Origin: Salinicola socius
GTDB taxonomy: Bacteria; Pseudomonadota; Gammaproteobacteria; Pseudomonadales; Halomonadaceae
Length of the DNA stretch: 64,000 nt
Assembly: GCF_001937195.1 (NCBI RefSeq)
Contig: NZ_MSDO01000020.1
Coordinates: 1-64,000 of the forward strand
Direction: 5' to 3'
In this document: positions 28,201-34,831 of the stretch, one piece after another
How positions within the stretch are numbered: position 1 is the first letter of the stretch
Layout: every line of letters begins with the position of its first letter
The notes under the pieces: model-generated
Told to the model about the DNA's origin: nothing
The model's input: the letters and a program-made list of their open reading frames with translations, nothing else
Databases searched by the model: none
Position numbers and translations under genes: made by a program

Positions 28201-28714
28201 GGACCGCGCGGTCAAGGCGATCCGCGCGGGCAAGACCCCCAATATCGAAGCGCCGCTCGACGAAGGCACCGAGATCAGTCTCAACCTGCCAGCGCTGATT
28301 CCCAACGACTACTTGCCGGACGTGCAGCAGCGCCTGATCATGTACAAGCGAATCAGCAGCGCGGCCGACGACGGGGCGCTGAAAGAGCTCCAGGTAGAGA
28401 TGATCGACCGCTTCGGCCTGCTGCCGGCGCCGCTCAAGACGCTGTTCCGCCAGACGAGTCTGCGTCAGCGCGCCGAACGGCTCGGCATCGCCAAGCTGGA
28501 AGCCGGGCCCGAACGCGGCCGGGTGATCTTCGGCCCGGAACCGCAGGTCGATCCGATGACACTGGTCGAATTGATCCAGCGTCATCCCGCGGATTACAAG
28601 CTCGACGGCGCCGATACGCTGCGCTTCCACGGCGACATGCAAAAAGAGGAAGACCGCTTCCAACACATCGACGCCCTGCTGGAAACCCTCAATCGCAAGG
28701 CCAAGGCGGCGTGA
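25265..28714 (+). CDS. mfd: Transcription-repair coupling factor Mfd
   Basis: DNA translocase that removes stalled RNA polymerase at lesions and recruits UvrA. The ATG at 25265 gives 1149 residues (E. coli 1148). The order is as expected: UvrB-like N-terminal module, RNA-polymerase-interacting domain (H-H-G-V-G-R-Y-Q-G-L near 523), Walker A G-D-V-G-F-G-K-T-E (about 633-641), I-I-D-E-E-H-R-F-G, helicase motif VI Q-L-R-G-R-V-G-R-S, and the C-terminal UvrA-binding region. It is transcribed alone, divergent from gap. Confidence 0.97.
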   Translation: MSHFTPLAPPLPTGTRETTYCQLPQGSATALTLARLADDAPLLVITPDTASAQRLESTLRFYARVPVMPFPDWETLPYDSFSPHQDIVSERLRTLRELQEGTQGIVLASINTLMQRLPPREYVAGRVLTLATGDRLDRESFRERLSRAGYRAVETVYEPGEYAMRGSLIDLFPMGTNAPLRIDLFDDEIDTLRRFDPDTQRTQDKIERIDLLPAHEYSLSRSAIACFREGFETLFDVDPRQCPLYADAIKGIPSPGLEQYLPLFFEETATLFEHLAEQTRIAMLPDVFEAAEHHWLSIEGRYENLGVDPTRPLLPPAKAFVPAAEVFAAIKQHPRLEFVTDPQSRHAIVSATQQPPAVAINARAQRPLASLETFLEAHRGLRILFVAESRGRREALDEALAPLHRDIPHIDGWQDFLDGDQPFAIAEGALDEGLWLGDPDVAVITETELYGEVVRQTRRRAKATDDNELAVRHLSELRPGAPVVHQHHGVGRYQGLEMLTAGGQAAEFLALEYAGGAKLYVPVDNLQLISRYAGATDELAPLHKLGSDTWDKAKRKAAEKVRDTAAELLDIYARREAREGFASDMPGEEYLRFAASFPFEETPDQHAAIEAVIDDMTAPRPMDRVVCGDVGFGKTEVAMRAAFLAVNSGRQVVVLVPTTLLAQQHYDNFRDRFADTAVQVEMLSRFTGGKGESEALKRIAEGRADIIIGTHKLLSKSVKLSNLGLMIIDEEHRFGVAQKERLKQLRAEVDILTLTATPIPRTLNMAMNGIRDLSIIATPPARRLSVKTFVQQRNEPVVKEAILREVLRGGQVYFLYNEVRTIEASAEKIRELVPEARVGVAHGQLPERALERVMSDFYHKRFNVLVCSTIIETGIDVPSANTIIIERADKFGLAQLHQLRGRVGRSHHQAYAYLLTPPPKAMTKDAIKRLEAITQSDDLGAGFTLASHDMEIRGAGELLGDEQSGQMETIGYSLYMQMLDRAVKAIRAGKTPNIEAPLDEGTEISLNLPALIPNDYLPDVQQRLIMYKRISSAADDGALKELQVEMIDRFGLLPAPLKTLFRQTSLRQRAERLGIAKLEAGPERGRVIFGPEPQVDPMTLVELIQRHPADYKLDGADTLRFHGDMQKEEDRFQHIDALLETLNRKAKAA

Positions 28715-28732
28715 CCGCAGATGAGACATGGT

Positions 28733-28769
28733 ACGGGCGAGTCAGCGACGGGGTCGCTGACTCGCCCGT
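28733..28769. terminator. Long perfect hairpin between mfd and a convergent gene
   Basis: A 17-bp perfect stem (28733-28749 with 28753-28769) has a GGG loop. It lies 18 bases after the mfd stop and 22 bases from the end of the opposing gene. There is no T-tract, yet the stem is exceptionally stable and could serve both transcripts. Confidence 0.6.
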
Positions 28770-28791
28770 GTTGGGTCGCCCTTGACGGGAG

Positions 28792-29913
28792 CTATGCCGC
28801 GGTCAGTCGGATTCGGGTGATCTCCGACGGCGCGCCGAAACGCATCGGCGGCCCCCAGTAGCCGGTACCGCGGCTGGTATAGACCCACATTCCTCCCTGC
28901 TTGCCCAGCCCGGCCAGGAAATGGTTGGCGCGGCGCGCCAGCAGGCTCCAAGGCCACATCTGGCCACCGTGAGTATGGCCGGAGAGCTGGAGCTCGAATC
29001 CCGCCTCCGCCGCCGCGGGCGCGGAATTCGGCTGGTGGGCGAGCAGTACCCGCGTGATTCCGGGCGGAATGCCGTGAGCCGCCAAACCGGCGTCACTGCG
29101 ATGGCTCGGTACGTAGTAGCCGGCTGACAGATCCGTGATGCCGGCGACGGCCAACGTTGCCCCTTGATGCTCGACGTAGTCGCATTCATTGATCAGCACG
29201 TGCATGCCCAATCGCCGAAACGCAGAGACCCAAGCCTCCGCTTCGCTGTAGTACTCATGGTTGCCAGTGACGCAGAAGGTGCCATGTCGAGCGTTCAAGT
29301 TCGCCAGCGGCGCCACGTCCGCTTCCAGCTCCGCGACGCGGCCATCGGTCAGATCGCCGGTGATCGCGACCAGATCCGGTCTCAGCGCGTTGACGCGTTC
29401 GACGATACGCTGCAGATGGCCGCGCTTGATCGTCGGCCCGATGTGCAAATCACTCAACTGAACGATCACGAAACCTTCCAGCGTGGCGGGAAGTCCGGCC
29501 AGCGGCACCGATACGTCGACGACGCGAGGAACCCGCCTGGCCTGCCAGAGGGCGTAGACCGACAGCACCAACGTTCCGGCCAATACCCCCCAGGCGCTAC
29601 CGGCGATGATCGAAGCCCTCGGCGCCGCCAGCAGAGATCCCACCGCGAGCAGGACGTCCCGAATCAGGGTGAGTTGCAGCAGAAACGAGAACATTCCCGT
29701 CATCAGCGCGACAGGCCAGGCAAACCAGCGGCCGTTGAGCCAGGTCACCCTGACGACCCAGGGAATCAGCAGCGCGCTGATCAGCAGATACCCGCCAACG
29801 ACGATGTCACTCCAAATGCCCAGCGAAAGCCCGGCCAGCAGGCGCCAGCCGACGTAGCCGTGCAGCACGAGCAGGATCAGTCGTAACCGCAAAAAGGATC
29901 GATGATGTCGCAA
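28792..29913 (-). CDS. Membrane-anchored metallophosphoesterase
   Basis: A 373-residue protein with about four N-terminal membrane segments (residues 8-135) and a calcineurin-like phosphoesterase domain. Metal-ligand motifs are complete: Q-L-S-D-L-H-I-G (about 153-160), T-G-D-L-T-D-G (190-196), V-T-G-N-H-E-Y, and S-G-H-T-H-G-G-Q. It resembles E. coli YaeI and B. subtilis YkuE, whose substrates may be phospholipid headgroups or UDP-diacylglucosamine; the substrate here is unknown. The start is an unusual TTG at 29911-29913 with AGGA ten bases before it and should be checked. It is convergent with mfd. Confidence 0.85.
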   Translation of the reverse strand: MRHHRSFLRLRLILLVLHGYVGWRLLAGLSLGIWSDIVVGGYLLISALLIPWVVRVTWLNGRWFAWPVALMTGMFSFLLQLTLIRDVLLAVGSLLAAPRASIIAGSAWGVLAGTLVLSVYALWQARRVPRVVDVSVPLAGLPATLEGFVIVQLSDLHIGPTIKRGHLQRIVERVNALRPDLVAITGDLTDGRVAELEADVAPLANLNARHGTFCVTGNHEYYSEAEAWVSAFRRLGMHVLINECDYVEHQGATLAVAGITDLSAGYYVPSHRSDAGLAAHGIPPGITRVLLAHQPNSAPAAAEAGFELQLSGHTHGGQMWPWSLLARRANHFLAGLGKQGGMWVYTSRGTGYWGPPMRFGAPSEITRIRLTAA

Positions 29914-29938
29914 ACTCGGGCATTCCTTGTATCAAATT

Positions 29939-30012
29939 GGCAAAGTATCGAATGGGCAAAGCATCGAATGTGCAAAGCATCGAAGTGCAAAGTATCGAAT
30001 GGGCAAAACATC
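29939..30012 (+). repeat. 16-bp tandem repeat array (4.7 copies)
   Basis: Units lie at 29939-29954, 29955-29970, 29971-29985 (one base shorter), 29986-30001 and 30002-30012 (partial), consensus G-G-C-A-A-A-G-(T/C)-A-T-C-G-A-A-T-G. The array sits between the divergent metallophosphoesterase and glutamate-synthase-like genes. Confidence 0.95.
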
Positions 30013-30202
30013 AGGCATGCCGGAATCCGGCGAGTGGACGGCCCGCCCTTCAGACGGCACGACACGCTCTGCCGAGGAGCGAGACGGTGCTCCAAAATAG
30101 CCCCGAGTGGCGTTGGCCGCAACGCCGAGCGTTGCGCTATCCTTGCGATCGCGGTGGCGTCCCGTGCCGCCGCGATTTCACCTGCCTGGAGCCGATGTCC
30201 GC

Positions 30203-31858
30203 ATGAGTTACGCCACTGGCCTTTCGCGTCTACCGTTACGCAACGCCGCTTTCATTGTCAGCCTCTGTCTACTCGTCGTTTCGCTGATTGGCCTCGCCTC
30301 CTCCTCGCACTGGTGGTGGGGCGTCGCGATCTTCGGTGGTCTTTCCTGGCTGGGCTTTCACGATACGCGTCAGAAGCGCCGCACCATCAGCCGCAACTAT
30401 CCGATCCTGGCGCACTGTCGCTACATTCTCGAATCGATCGGTCCCGAAATTCGTCAATACTTCATCCAGTCCGATCTCGATGAGCGTCCGTTTTCCCGGG
30501 AGCAGCGTGCCGTCGTCTATCAGCGGGCCAAGAACGAAAGCGACAAGAAGCCCTTCGGATCGCTGATCGACATGTATGCCCCCGGCCACGAATGGATCAA
30601 CCATTCGCTGCGCCCGGCCCACATCGAAGACAGCGATTTCCGTATCCGTGTCGGCGGTAGCCTTTGCAGCCAGCCCTACTCGGCCAGCGTGTTCAATATT
30701 TCAGCCATGAGCTTCGGCTCGCTGTCCGGAAACGCGATCGAGGCACTCAATGCCGGTGCGCGGAAAGGCGGTTTCTACCACGACACCGGCGAAGGCTCGA
30801 TCTCGCGCTATCACCGCATTCACGGCGGTGATCTGGTGTGGGAGATCGGCTCTGGCTACTTCGGCTGTCGCCACGACGACGGCAGTTTCAACGAGGAGCG
30901 ATTCGCCGCCAATGCGCGCGACGAGCAGGTCAAGATGATCGAGATCAAGCTATCGCAGGGTGCCAAACCCGGCCACGGCGGCATCCTGCCGGCCGCCAAG
31001 GTCACCGCCGAGATCGCCGAAGCGCGGGAAGTCCCCATGGGCGAAGACGTGGTCTCGCCGGCCGGGCATAGCGCTTTCTCCACCCCGCTGGAGCTGATGA
31101 CGTTCATCGGCCGCCTGCGAGAGCTGTCCGGCGGCAAACCGGTCGGCTTCAAGCTGGCGATCGGCCATCCCTGGGAGTGGTTCGCGATGGTCAAGGCCAT
31201 GCGCGAAACCGGCCAGCGCCCCGACTTCATCGTGGTCGACGGCGGCGAGGGCGGTACGGGCGCTGCGCCGCTGGAGTTCATCAACCGTCTGGGCGTCCCG
31301 CTGACCGAAGCGCTGATGCTGGTTCATAACACGCTGGTCGGTGCAGGATTGCGTGACGAGATCAAGATCGGCGCCGCCGGCAAGGTCACTTCCGGGTTCA
31401 ACATCGCCCGCACCATGGCGCTGGGCGCCGACTGGTGCAACGCGGCGCGGGGGTTCATGTTCTCGCTGGGCTGCATCCAGGCGCTCAACTGCCATTCCGA
31501 CAAGTGCCCCAGCGGCGTGGCCACCCAGGACTCCAAGCGCAGCGGGCACCTCGATGTCGCCGACAAGACCGAACGGGTTTACAACTTCCATCGCAACACG
31601 CTCAAGGGGCTGGCCGAGATGCTGGCCGCCGCCGGGCTCCAACATCCGGCAGAATTGGGACCGGAGCATATCATTCGGCGAGTTTCTGCCGACGAAATCC
31701 AGTCCTATGACAAGCTGTTCACCTTTCTCAAACCGGACGAGCTACTCGATGGCAACAGCCAGCACACGGTATTCAAGAACTACTGGGAAGAGGCGCGCTC
31801 GGACTCGTTCCTGCCCCCCGCACAGCTCGCCGAACTGCGTCTGACCAAGTTGCGCTGA
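30203..31858 (+). CDS. Membrane-anchored FMN-binding glutamate-synthase-like protein
   Basis: A 551-residue protein built from the FMN/[3Fe-4S] central domain of glutamate synthase preceded by two hydrophobic segments (about 12-32 and 34-48). Visible are I-S-A-M-S-F-G-S-L-S-G-N-A (FMN), K-P-G-H-G-G-I-L-P, V-D-G-G-E-G-G-T-G-A-A-P, and the cluster motif C-x5-C-x4-C in S-L-G-C-I-Q-A-L-N-C-H-S-D-K-C-P. It lacks the glutaminase domain and no small subunit lies nearby, so it is not a complete glutamate synthase. Relatives are annotated only as FMN-binding glutamate synthase family; the reaction is unknown. The ATG at 30203 follows GGAG at an 11-base distance. Confidence 0.88.
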   Translation: MSYATGLSRLPLRNAAFIVSLCLLVVSLIGLASSSHWWWGVAIFGGLSWLGFHDTRQKRRTISRNYPILAHCRYILESIGPEIRQYFIQSDLDERPFSREQRAVVYQRAKNESDKKPFGSLIDMYAPGHEWINHSLRPAHIEDSDFRIRVGGSLCSQPYSASVFNISAMSFGSLSGNAIEALNAGARKGGFYHDTGEGSISRYHRIHGGDLVWEIGSGYFGCRHDDGSFNEERFAANARDEQVKMIEIKLSQGAKPGHGGILPAAKVTAEIAEAREVPMGEDVVSPAGHSAFSTPLELMTFIGRLRELSGGKPVGFKLAIGHPWEWFAMVKAMRETGQRPDFIVVDGGEGGTGAAPLEFINRLGVPLTEALMLVHNTLVGAGLRDEIKIGAAGKVTSGFNIARTMALGADWCNAARGFMFSLGCIQALNCHSDKCPSGVATQDSKRSGHLDVADKTERVYNFHRNTLKGLAEMLAAAGLQHPAELGPEHIIRRVSADEIQSYDKLFTFLKPDELLDGNSQHTVFKNYWEEARSDSFLPPAQLAELRLTKLR

Positions 31859-31876
31859 CGAGAGGCGCGATTTGGG

Positions 31877-32821
31877 TCAGGCGTCGGCGTGACCCTGACC
31901 GGTGCTGGGCGCCGCCCAGCGCCGGTCGCAGGTGAATAGCGTCTCGACCAGCACCGGTGCCGAAATCCGACGAACGCAGCCGTCGAGGGTCGCTCGCCAC
32001 CGATCTGATTCCTCGACGGAAAGCGGATGGGCTTTCTCGAGCACGACATGGACGGTGACGTAGAGCAACCGGCCCGGACGGACCATGCGAACGTAGACGT
32101 CTTGGGTGGGAAGCGGCGCCAAGGCGGTCATGATCGCCGCGCGCACTGGCTCGGCAACGGCCGCTCGCGGGGAGCGATTCAACAGCTCCAGGATCGCGCC
32201 GCGGGCGACGCGCACGGGCACGCCGAGACAGAGTAGCACGACCGCGATCACCAACCACGAATCGACGTAGGGAACGATGGCGTCCCAGCCAACGGCGTAC
32301 GCCAGGGGTATGAGGCAGAAAGCCAGCAGCACCGCCGCCGAAATCAAGGCATTGATCCGCCAGTTGTCGATATCGGCCTGCAGCAGCGGGCTGCTGACAT
32401 GACGGCTGACACCCCGTAGCACCAGGGCCGTCAGGGTACAGGACGCGGTGGCCACGCAGGCGTAGACGATTGAGATGCCGGCGGCGATGGCGTTGCCACC
32501 GGTCAATAGCGCCGTGATCGAGTTGAAGAGCGCCAGCGCGGACACCCCCAGCATCAGCAGGCCCTTGCAGGCATTGACCATCGACTCGAAATAGCCGTAC
32601 CCGAACGGGTAGGTGTCGTCGTCGGGTGATACGACCAGCCGCCCGACCCGAAGCGTGAAGATGCCGACCACGGCGTAGATCGCGTTGAACAGGCCGTCGA
32701 GGAGAATCGCCTGGGAAGTGGAGAGCACCGAAACCGTCAAGGCCAGCGCACCGATGAACGCCGCCATGGCCGTCGAAAAGCGAAGCGCACTGCTCTCGGT
32801 CCTGGGCCAACCGATCGACAT
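31877..32821 (-). CDS. Cation diffusion facilitator family transporter
   Basis: A 314-residue membrane protein starting M-S-I-G-W-P-R-T at 32821, where GGGGGAAAG precedes the ATG. Six predicted helices lie in the first 215 residues. The metal-site-like acidic positions are visible: D-G-L-F-N in the second helix (usual H/D-x3-D becomes D-x3-N) and the equivalent Q-A-D-I-D-N-W (usual H-x3-D). F-G-Y-G-Y-F-E is the usual P-F-G-x-G-x-x-E signature. A cytoplasmic C-terminal domain follows. CDF proteins export Zn2+, Mn2+, Fe2+ or similar against H+. The asymmetric metal site makes the substrate uncertain. Confidence 0.82.
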   Translation of the reverse strand: MSIGWPRTESSALRFSTAMAAFIGALALTVSVLSTSQAILLDGLFNAIYAVVGIFTLRVGRLVVSPDDDTYPFGYGYFESMVNACKGLLMLGVSALALFNSITALLTGGNAIAAGISIVYACVATASCTLTALVLRGVSRHVSSPLLQADIDNWRINALISAAVLLAFCLIPLAYAVGWDAIVPYVDSWLVIAVVLLCLGVPVRVARGAILELLNRSPRAAVAEPVRAAIMTALAPLPTQDVYVRMVRPGRLLYVTVHVVLEKAHPLSVEESDRWRATLDGCVRRISAPVLVETLFTCDRRWAAPSTGQGHADA

Positions 32822-32923
32822 AGTGTCTTTCCCCCGTGACAGTGGCGTCATGCCCTGTCCCATTCAATCTGTCGCATGTCCACGCCACGTGATCGCAAAC
32901 ACCGCAGCGGTCATCACGATCTG

Positions 32924-32929
32924 TATAAT
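32924..32929 (+). promoter_or_regulatory. TATAAT box before the small membrane protein
   Basis: A perfect TATAAT lies 47 bases before the ATG of the small gene at 32977. A convincing -35 box is missing. Confidence 0.4.
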
Positions 32930-32976
32930 GCGCCGTCAACGACTCTCAAACTCTCGCAGCAGGAGCCGCAAGTTCG

Positions 32977-33138
32977 ATGGCCAACTACGCCTGGATACTC
33001 TCGATGCTCGCAATGACCATCGCTTTTCCCACCTTTTTCATCTTCAGCGCCACGCGCCGCCGCGGCCTGCTCGTGGTCGCACTGACATCGGTCGTCGTCG
33101 CCGTGATCGCGGCCCTGGTCGCCGGCCTGGCGCTTTGA
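32977..33138 (+). CDS. Small two-helix membrane protein
   Basis: A 53-residue open frame starting M-A-N-Y-A-W-I-L-S-M-L and ending L-V-A-G-L-A-L. Two hydrophobic segments (about 5-22 and 29-52) flank a positive turn A-T-R-R-R-G. GGAG lies 11 bases before the ATG and a TATAAT box lies upstream. Codon use is like that of neighbours. It is divergent from the CDF transporter and convergent with the aldolase-like gene. I do not recognise a family; hydrophobic pattern, promoter and ribosome site are the only support. Confidence 0.6.
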   Translation: MANYAWILSMLAMTIAFPTFFIFSATRRRGLLVVALTSVVVAVIAALVAGLAL

Positions 33139-33149
33139 CATGACGCTTG

Positions 33150-33938
33150 TCAGTCAGCGTACGCCGGTGCCTCACGCTCGAGTCGCCGACGCACGCTGAT
33201 CAGATGGCGTCTGGCACTTTCGGGATCCTCCTCCCGCATCTGGGCGGCCGTCCTGGCGGCGACGTCGGGATCCACCGACAGCACTTCCCGGCCCGACCCC
33301 ATCGCCTTCAGCTGCACCTCAGCGGCGCGCTCCAGAAAATAGAGGTCATCCCAGGCTTCGGCGATCGTCGGGGCGGTCACGATCACACCGTGATGGCGCA
33401 GAAAGACGATGTCGGCGTCACCCATGGCAGACGCGATCCGATCCCCTTCCGCGCTATCCAGCGCCAAGCCGTTGTAGTGCTCGTCGACCGCGGTTCGCCC
33501 GTAGAACTTGAGCGAGGTCTGCCCTGCCCACAGCAGCGGATCGCCTGCCGTCATGGTCAAAGCCGTGGCGTGGGGCATATGGGTGTGGAACGCTGCCCGC
33601 GCGCCCGACTTGCGAAGATGAAGCCGCGCGTGGATATGAAACGCGGTCGCCTCTGGCACCCCGTCACCGGCCAGCACCCTTCCATGAAGATCACAGATCA
33701 GCAGGCTGGAGGCAGTGATCTCCTCGAAGGCCCAGCCGTAGGGGTTGACCAGAAATAGATCGTCCCGCCCCGGCACCATCGCCGAAAAGTGGTTGCAGAT
33801 GCCCTCTCCCATACCCAGGGCCGCCGCCATTCGGAAACAGGCCGCGAGGTCACGCCGCGCTTCCAGAATCGCTGCACTGTCGAGGATTTCTCCAGCGACA
33901 GGCTGAGCGTCAGTCAATGAAGAGAACTGCTGGGCCAT
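33150..33938 (-). CDS. Class II aldolase/adducin family protein
   Basis: A 262-residue protein of the fuculose-aldolase/ribulose-5-P-4-epimerase fold. The Zn2+ ligand motif A-A-F-H-T-H-M-P-H-A-T-A-L is at about 114-126, with a further His pair in F-L-R-H-H-G-V-I-V near 180. I-C-N-H-F-S-A-M-V-P at about 47-56 is the phosphate-loop region. The family-specific N-terminus (R-x-x-L-A-A-C-F-R) resembles the decarboxylase/dehydratase-like branch of unknown substrate rather than AraD or FucA. AGGAG lies eight bases before the ATG. Confidence 0.85.
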   Translation of the reverse strand: MAQQFSSLTDAQPVAGEILDSAAILEARRDLAACFRMAAALGMGEGICNHFSAMVPGRDDLFLVNPYGWAFEEITASSLLICDLHGRVLAGDGVPEATAFHIHARLHLRKSGARAAFHTHMPHATALTMTAGDPLLWAGQTSLKFYGRTAVDEHYNGLALDSAEGDRIASAMGDADIVFLRHHGVIVTAPTIAEAWDDLYFLERAAEVQLKAMGSGREVLSVDPDVAARTAAQMREEDPESARRHLISVRRRLEREAPAYAD

Positions 33939-33997
33939 AATCGGAACTCCTGGGATCGAGGCGGGCAGGGACGGACGGAGACGGTGCGTCCCAGGCG

Positions 33998-34237
33998 TTA
34001 ATGGACGGTCGCGGCTTCTTCCTCGGGTTCGTCTTCGTCATCTTCCCAGAGATGGGTTCGGGTAATCGCGTGATCGAGCATTTCACGGGCCACATCGAAG
34101 CGACTGCGCCGCAGCAGCTCGACGGCCTCTTCGGAGAAGCGGATCGAGACGAGCGGCTCCCCCGTCGCCTCGGCCGGTCGTAGCACGACTTCCCCATTGG
34201 CAAGCTCGACGATTTCCAGAATCGCGGTATCGGACAT
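33998..34237 (-). CDS. Conserved small acidic protein next to topA
   Basis: A 79-residue protein beginning M-S-D-T-A-I-L-E-I-V-E-L-A-N-G-E-V-V-L-R-P-A. The pattern suggests a short beta-rich domain followed by helices, and the tail is very acidic (E-D-D-E-D-E-P-E-E-E). GGGAGGT stands five bases before the ATG. Similar short proteins occur beside topA in Pseudomonas, but no function is known to me. It is separated from topA by a terminator, so it has its own transcript. Confidence 0.75.
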   Translation of the reverse strand: MSDTAILEIVELANGEVVLRPAEATGEPLVSIRFSEEAVELLRRSRFDVAREMLDHAITRTHLWEDDEDEPEEEAATVH

Positions 34238-34301
34238 GGCTAACCTCCCGTATCGTTCTCTCGTCGTGGCGGTGACGACCTGAATCAAAGATGAGACCAA
34301 T

Positions 34302-34333
34302 AAAAAACGACCAGAGCCTGGGCCCCGGTCGTT
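34302..34333 (-). terminator. Terminator of topA operon
   Basis: The arms AACGACC (34306-34312) and GGTCGTT (34327-34333) are followed on the minus strand by a T6 run. It is located 40 bases after the DUF6586-like gene. Confidence 0.8.
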
Positions 34334-34372
34334 ATCGTCTGAAATCAGGCTATCACGTTTGACCTCGGCCAG

Positions 34373-34831
34373 TCACCACTCGCTGCTGCCTTCGCGCAGC
34401 GCCGGCAGCAGCATCTTGAACTGGCGGTGACACCACCTGAGCGTGTCGCTAAGCGAGGGCTCACCGGCACTCGCTATCAGCCCTGCGCGGGCATCGCGGC
34501 GGGCCGCGCCGTCATCGCCGTGGAGCGCCTGCAGACGTTCGAGCAGTATCGCCAGCCAGCTGCCGGTTTCGCCGGCCAACGCGCGCAGCCGCTCGAGCTC
34601 GGCGACGTTGACCGTCGTCGCCTGCAGCCAGGCACGCCAGTTTTCGAGATCCAGATCGACATGCTCGGTGACTTCTCTCAACACCGCATTCAACGCCAGC
34701 TCGAGTTGACCCAACGCCGCTTCCTCCAGCGCCATGCGACGCGCCATCGCATGTTCGTCGTCCCCGGCCTCCATCGCCAGCAGCAGCTCGGCCTGATAGA
34801 GCAACTGATTGGTACGGGCCGGCGATGTCAT
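34373..34831 (-). CDS. DUF6586-like protein co-translated with topA
   Basis: A 152-residue, largely helical protein starting [19 protein letters not shown]. The N-terminal R-T-N-Q-x-L-Y-x-A and the internal [16 protein letters not shown] recall the DUF6586 protein that follows topA in Pseudomonas. The ATG overlaps the topA stop by 4 bases. No function is known. Confidence 0.72.
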   Translation of the reverse strand: MTSPARTNQLLYQAELLLAMEAGDDEHAMARRMALEEAALGQLELALNAVLREVTEHVDLDLENWRAWLQATTVNVAELERLRALAGETGSWLAILLERLQALHGDDGAARRDARAGLIASAGEPSLSDTLRWCHRQFKMLLPALREGSSEW

